A stretch of DNA of 40,242 nucleotides. It comes from Marilutibacter aestuarii (GTDB lineage: Bacteria > Pseudomonadota > Gammaproteobacteria > Xanthomonadales > Xanthomonadaceae). Where the stretch lies: contig NZ_VICE01000071.1 of assembly GCF_006546775.1 (NCBI RefSeq), forward strand, positions 1-40,242, written 5' to 3'. A program made the position numbers and the translations under genes. The notes beneath the pieces were generated by a model, which made no database searches, had not been told where the DNA came from, and saw nothing but the letters and a program-made list of their open reading frames with translations. Positions within the stretch are counted from its first letter, which is position 1. Every line of letters begins with the position of its first letter. Positions 38,690 through 40,242 of this stretch are shown one piece after another.

Positions 38690-39891
38690 ACGCATCCAGC
38701 CAACGTTCCACCGGCTTCTTCGCCACCCTGGTGGCGGTGATGCGCAAGGAGCTGCTCGACATCTCGCGCGATCGCCGCACCCTGGCGATGACCCTGCTGC
38801 TCGCCCCGCTGCTCTATCCACTGATGATCCTCGGCATGAACCACCTCGCCGAGCAGCGCGCCCGCACCCAGCTCGAGGGCATCCTCGAACTGCCGGTCAG
38901 CGGCATCGAACGCGCACCCAACCTCGTCAAGTTCCTCGCCACCCAGAGCATCAAGGCGGTGCCCGCGGAAGGCGACGTCAATGCCGCGGTGGTGCGCCAG
39001 GACGAGGACGTGGCGCTGGCGATCGGCGAGGATTACGCCGAGGAGTGGTCCAACGGCCGCTCGGCGTCGATCGACATCATCCAGGACAGCACGCGGCGCA
39101 ATGCCGAGATCCCCGTCGCGCGCGTGCGCGCGGCGTTGGAGGGCTACCGTCGCCAGGTGGGGACGCTGCGCCTGATGGTGCGCGGCATCGACCCGGCGGT
39201 GGTGCAACCGATCGCCATCGGCAACCGCGACATGGCCAGCGCGCAGGCCAAGCAGAGTCGCATGCTCGCCGTGCTGCTGCCCTACCTGCTGATCCTCAGC
39301 GCGTTCCTCGGCGGCGCCTACCTGATCATCGATGCCACCGCCGGCGAGCGCGAGCGGCAGTCGCTGGAGCCGCTCCTGGCCACGCCCTCGCCGCGCAGCG
39401 CGATCGTCAGTGGCAAGATCGCCGCCGCCTGTGCGCTCGGCCTGCTGACCCTGTTGCTCACCCTGCTCTCGTTCAAGGGCAGCGCGGTGATCGCGCCAGG
39501 TGTGGCGAAGATGGTGGACGTCAGCTTCATCGCGATCGCCAAGATGCTCTTCATCCTGTTGCCGATGCTGTTGATCGGCACGTCGCTGCTGACCTACCTG
39601 GCCGCGTCGGCCAAGAGCATGAAGGAAGCGCAGAGCCATACCGTCTGGCTGATGCTGTTGCCGATGGTGCCGACCTTCGTGCTGATGGTGAACCCGATCA
39701 AGTCGCAGCTCTGGCAGTACGTGGTGCCGTTCCTGGCGCAGAACCAGTTGCTGCTGAAGGTGATCCGCGGCGAGTGGATCGGACCCGATGTCTGGGCTGT
39801 GTACCTCACCGCGGGCCTGGGCCTGGCCGCGATCCTCTGGATCGCCGCCGTGCGGCGCTACCAGCAGGAGCGGCTGGCGATCTCGGGCTGA
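38686..39891 (+). CDS. natB: ABC transporter permease, NatB-like
   Basis: 401 residues. The layout is that of NatB/ABC-2 permeases: one N-terminal membrane segment (about 36-50), a long extracytoplasmic domain (about 55-190), then five membrane helices near 195-215, 250-265, 285-310, 325-345 and 370-390. The signature GERERQSLEPLLATPSPR lies between the second and third segments. It pairs with the ATPase it overlaps. A strong terminator follows. Confidence 0.9.
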   Translation: MNASSQRSTGFFATLVAVMRKELLDISRDRRTLAMTLLLAPLLYPLMILGMNHLAEQRARTQLEGILELPVSGIERAPNLVKFLATQSIKAVPAEGDVNAAVVRQDEDVALAIGEDYAEEWSNGRSASIDIIQDSTRRNAEIPVARVRAALEGYRRQVGTLRLMVRGIDPAVVQPIAIGNRDMASAQAKQSRMLAVLLPYLLILSAFLGGAYLIIDATAGERERQSLEPLLATPSPRSAIVSGKIAAACALGLLTLLLTLLSFKGSAVIAPGVAKMVDVSFIAIAKMLFILLPMLLIGTSLLTYLAASAKSMKEAQSHTVWLMLLPMVPTFVLMVNPIKSQLWQYVVPFLAQNQLLLKVIRGEWIGPDVWAVYLTAGLGLAAILWIAAVRRYQQERLAISG

Positions 39892-39926
39892 CGCCCGACC
39901 TTCACGGGGCACCTGCCCCGGCCACG

Positions 39927-39957
39927 AAAAAGCCCGGCTGACGCCGGGCTTTTTCTT
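39927..39957. terminator. Bidirectional Rho-independent terminator
   Basis: AGCCCGGC (39931-39938) and GCCGGGCT (39943-39950) form a perfect stem flanked by AAAAA and TTTTTCTTTT. It serves the NatAB-like operon on the plus strand and the convergent TonB gene on the minus strand. Confidence 0.9.
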
Positions 39958-39968
39958 TTCCGCTTGCC

Positions 39969-39992
39969 GGACGGTCCGCGCGCGGACCGTCC
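39969..39992. repeat. Perfect 24-base palindrome after the TonB gene
   Basis: GGACGGTCCGCG is followed by its exact reverse complement. It is 11 bases beyond the stop of the TonB-type gene and 12 bases from the terminator. It may be a second, T-poor, stop for the TonB transcript or a mRNA-stabilising hairpin. Confidence 0.6.
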
Positions 39993-40003
39993 TTGCCCCT
40001 GCG

Positions 40004-40242
40004 TCAGCCGCCCGGGTTGAAGCCGATGGTGCGGCGGGTCGTCACCGGGTTGGCGATCGGCTGGAAGCGCCATTCGCGCACGGCGGCGACGGCCTCGCGA
40101 TCGAACACGCGGGCCGGTTCCGAGCGCACCACGCGGGCGCTGGTCACCGAGCCATCGGTGCCGACGGTGAACTCCACCTGCACCTCGCCGCTGGTGCGCG
40201 AACGCATCGCCGCGGCGGGGAAACGGGGTGCCGGCGTCGAGA
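40004..40242 (-). CDS. TonB-type energy transducer, C-terminal part
   Basis: The frame is open to the window edge, so the 5' end is missing. About 79 residues are visible. They begin within a TPAPRFPAAAMRSR segment, which is the start of the TonB C-terminal domain, followed by GEVQVEFTVGTDGSV, ARVVRSEPARVFDREAVAAV and EWRFQP. The end is short and the last strand is TTRRTIGFNPGG. The ATG at 40207 is internal to the domain and not the start. TonB passes proton-motive energy to outer-membrane receptors; this member could also be one of the many accessory TonB paralogues of xanthomonads. Confidence 0.85.
   Translation of the reverse strand, partial: STPAPRFPAAAMRSRTSGEVQVEFTVGTDGSVTSARVVRSEPARVFDREAVAAVREWRFQPIANPVTTRRTIGFNPGG

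Overview
The window is a high-GC (about two thirds G+C), densely coded stretch of a Gram-negative chromosome. HrpB, TatD, RluE, a PiuC/YbiX-type hydroxylase, YadGH-like and NatAB-like ABC systems, TonB, many lipobox proteins and -10 elements of the TACAAT/CATAAT kind together suggest a gammaproteobacterium of the Xanthomonadaceae/Lysobacteraceae type (Lysobacter, Luteimonas or a relative). This assignment is an inference from gene content. No rRNA, tRNA, CRISPR array, insertion sequence or phage integrase was seen.

Layout. (1) 1-10.5 kb is ordinary chromosomal content: a secreted methyltransferase-like protein (5' end outside the window), a PPC-domain secreted protein, a PA2169-type four-helix protein, rluE, a receiver-histidine kinase fusion, a PKHD hydroxylase, a cold-shock/Excalibur membrane protein, a sulfotransferase, hrpB and tatD. 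(2) 10.5-33.1 kb is an accessory block entirely on the minus strand. Its core, read from 30.1 kb down to 17.7 kb, is a Tad/Flp pilus locus: Flp pilin, TadG-like, lipoprotein, TadE-like, secreted protein, second small Flp pilin, CpaB, CpaC secretin, FHA-CpaF ATPase, TadB, TadC, DUF192, TadD-like TPR lipoprotein, and a TadE-like pseudopilin with a proline/glycine hexapeptide tail. (3) Without a break the same strand continues (17.7-12.2 kb) into two consecutive copies of a three-gene module: DsbC/G-like thioredoxin-fold protein, secreted peptidoglycan hydrolase, lipoprotein. The two hydrolases share a short Cys-containing N-terminal domain but carry unrelated catalytic domains (GH19 type in one, pesticin/T4-lysozyme-like in the other). 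(4) On both sides of the locus lie paralogues of an OmpA-associated lipoprotein family and of a small two-Cys protein. (5) 33.4-40.2 kb is ordinary again: an ABC-2 exporter (YadGH-like), ferredoxin-NADP reductase, an S33 peptidase lipoprotein, a NatAB-like ABC system and the C-terminus of a TonB-type protein.

How the genes may work together. The pilus genes and lysin modules are packed with 1-4 base overlaps or very short gaps, so co-expression is likely. Inference: the disulfide-handling proteins fold the Cys-containing lysins in the periplasm, the lysins either open the wall for the pilus or are released against other bacteria, and the adjacent lipoproteins protect the producer or anchor the machinery. 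Tad-like machines used in contact-dependent killing are known (Kil of Myxococcus xanthus), which makes the antibacterial reading worth testing. It is not proven by sequence. No prepilin peptidase (TadV/CpaA) and no TadZ/CpaE gene lies in the window.
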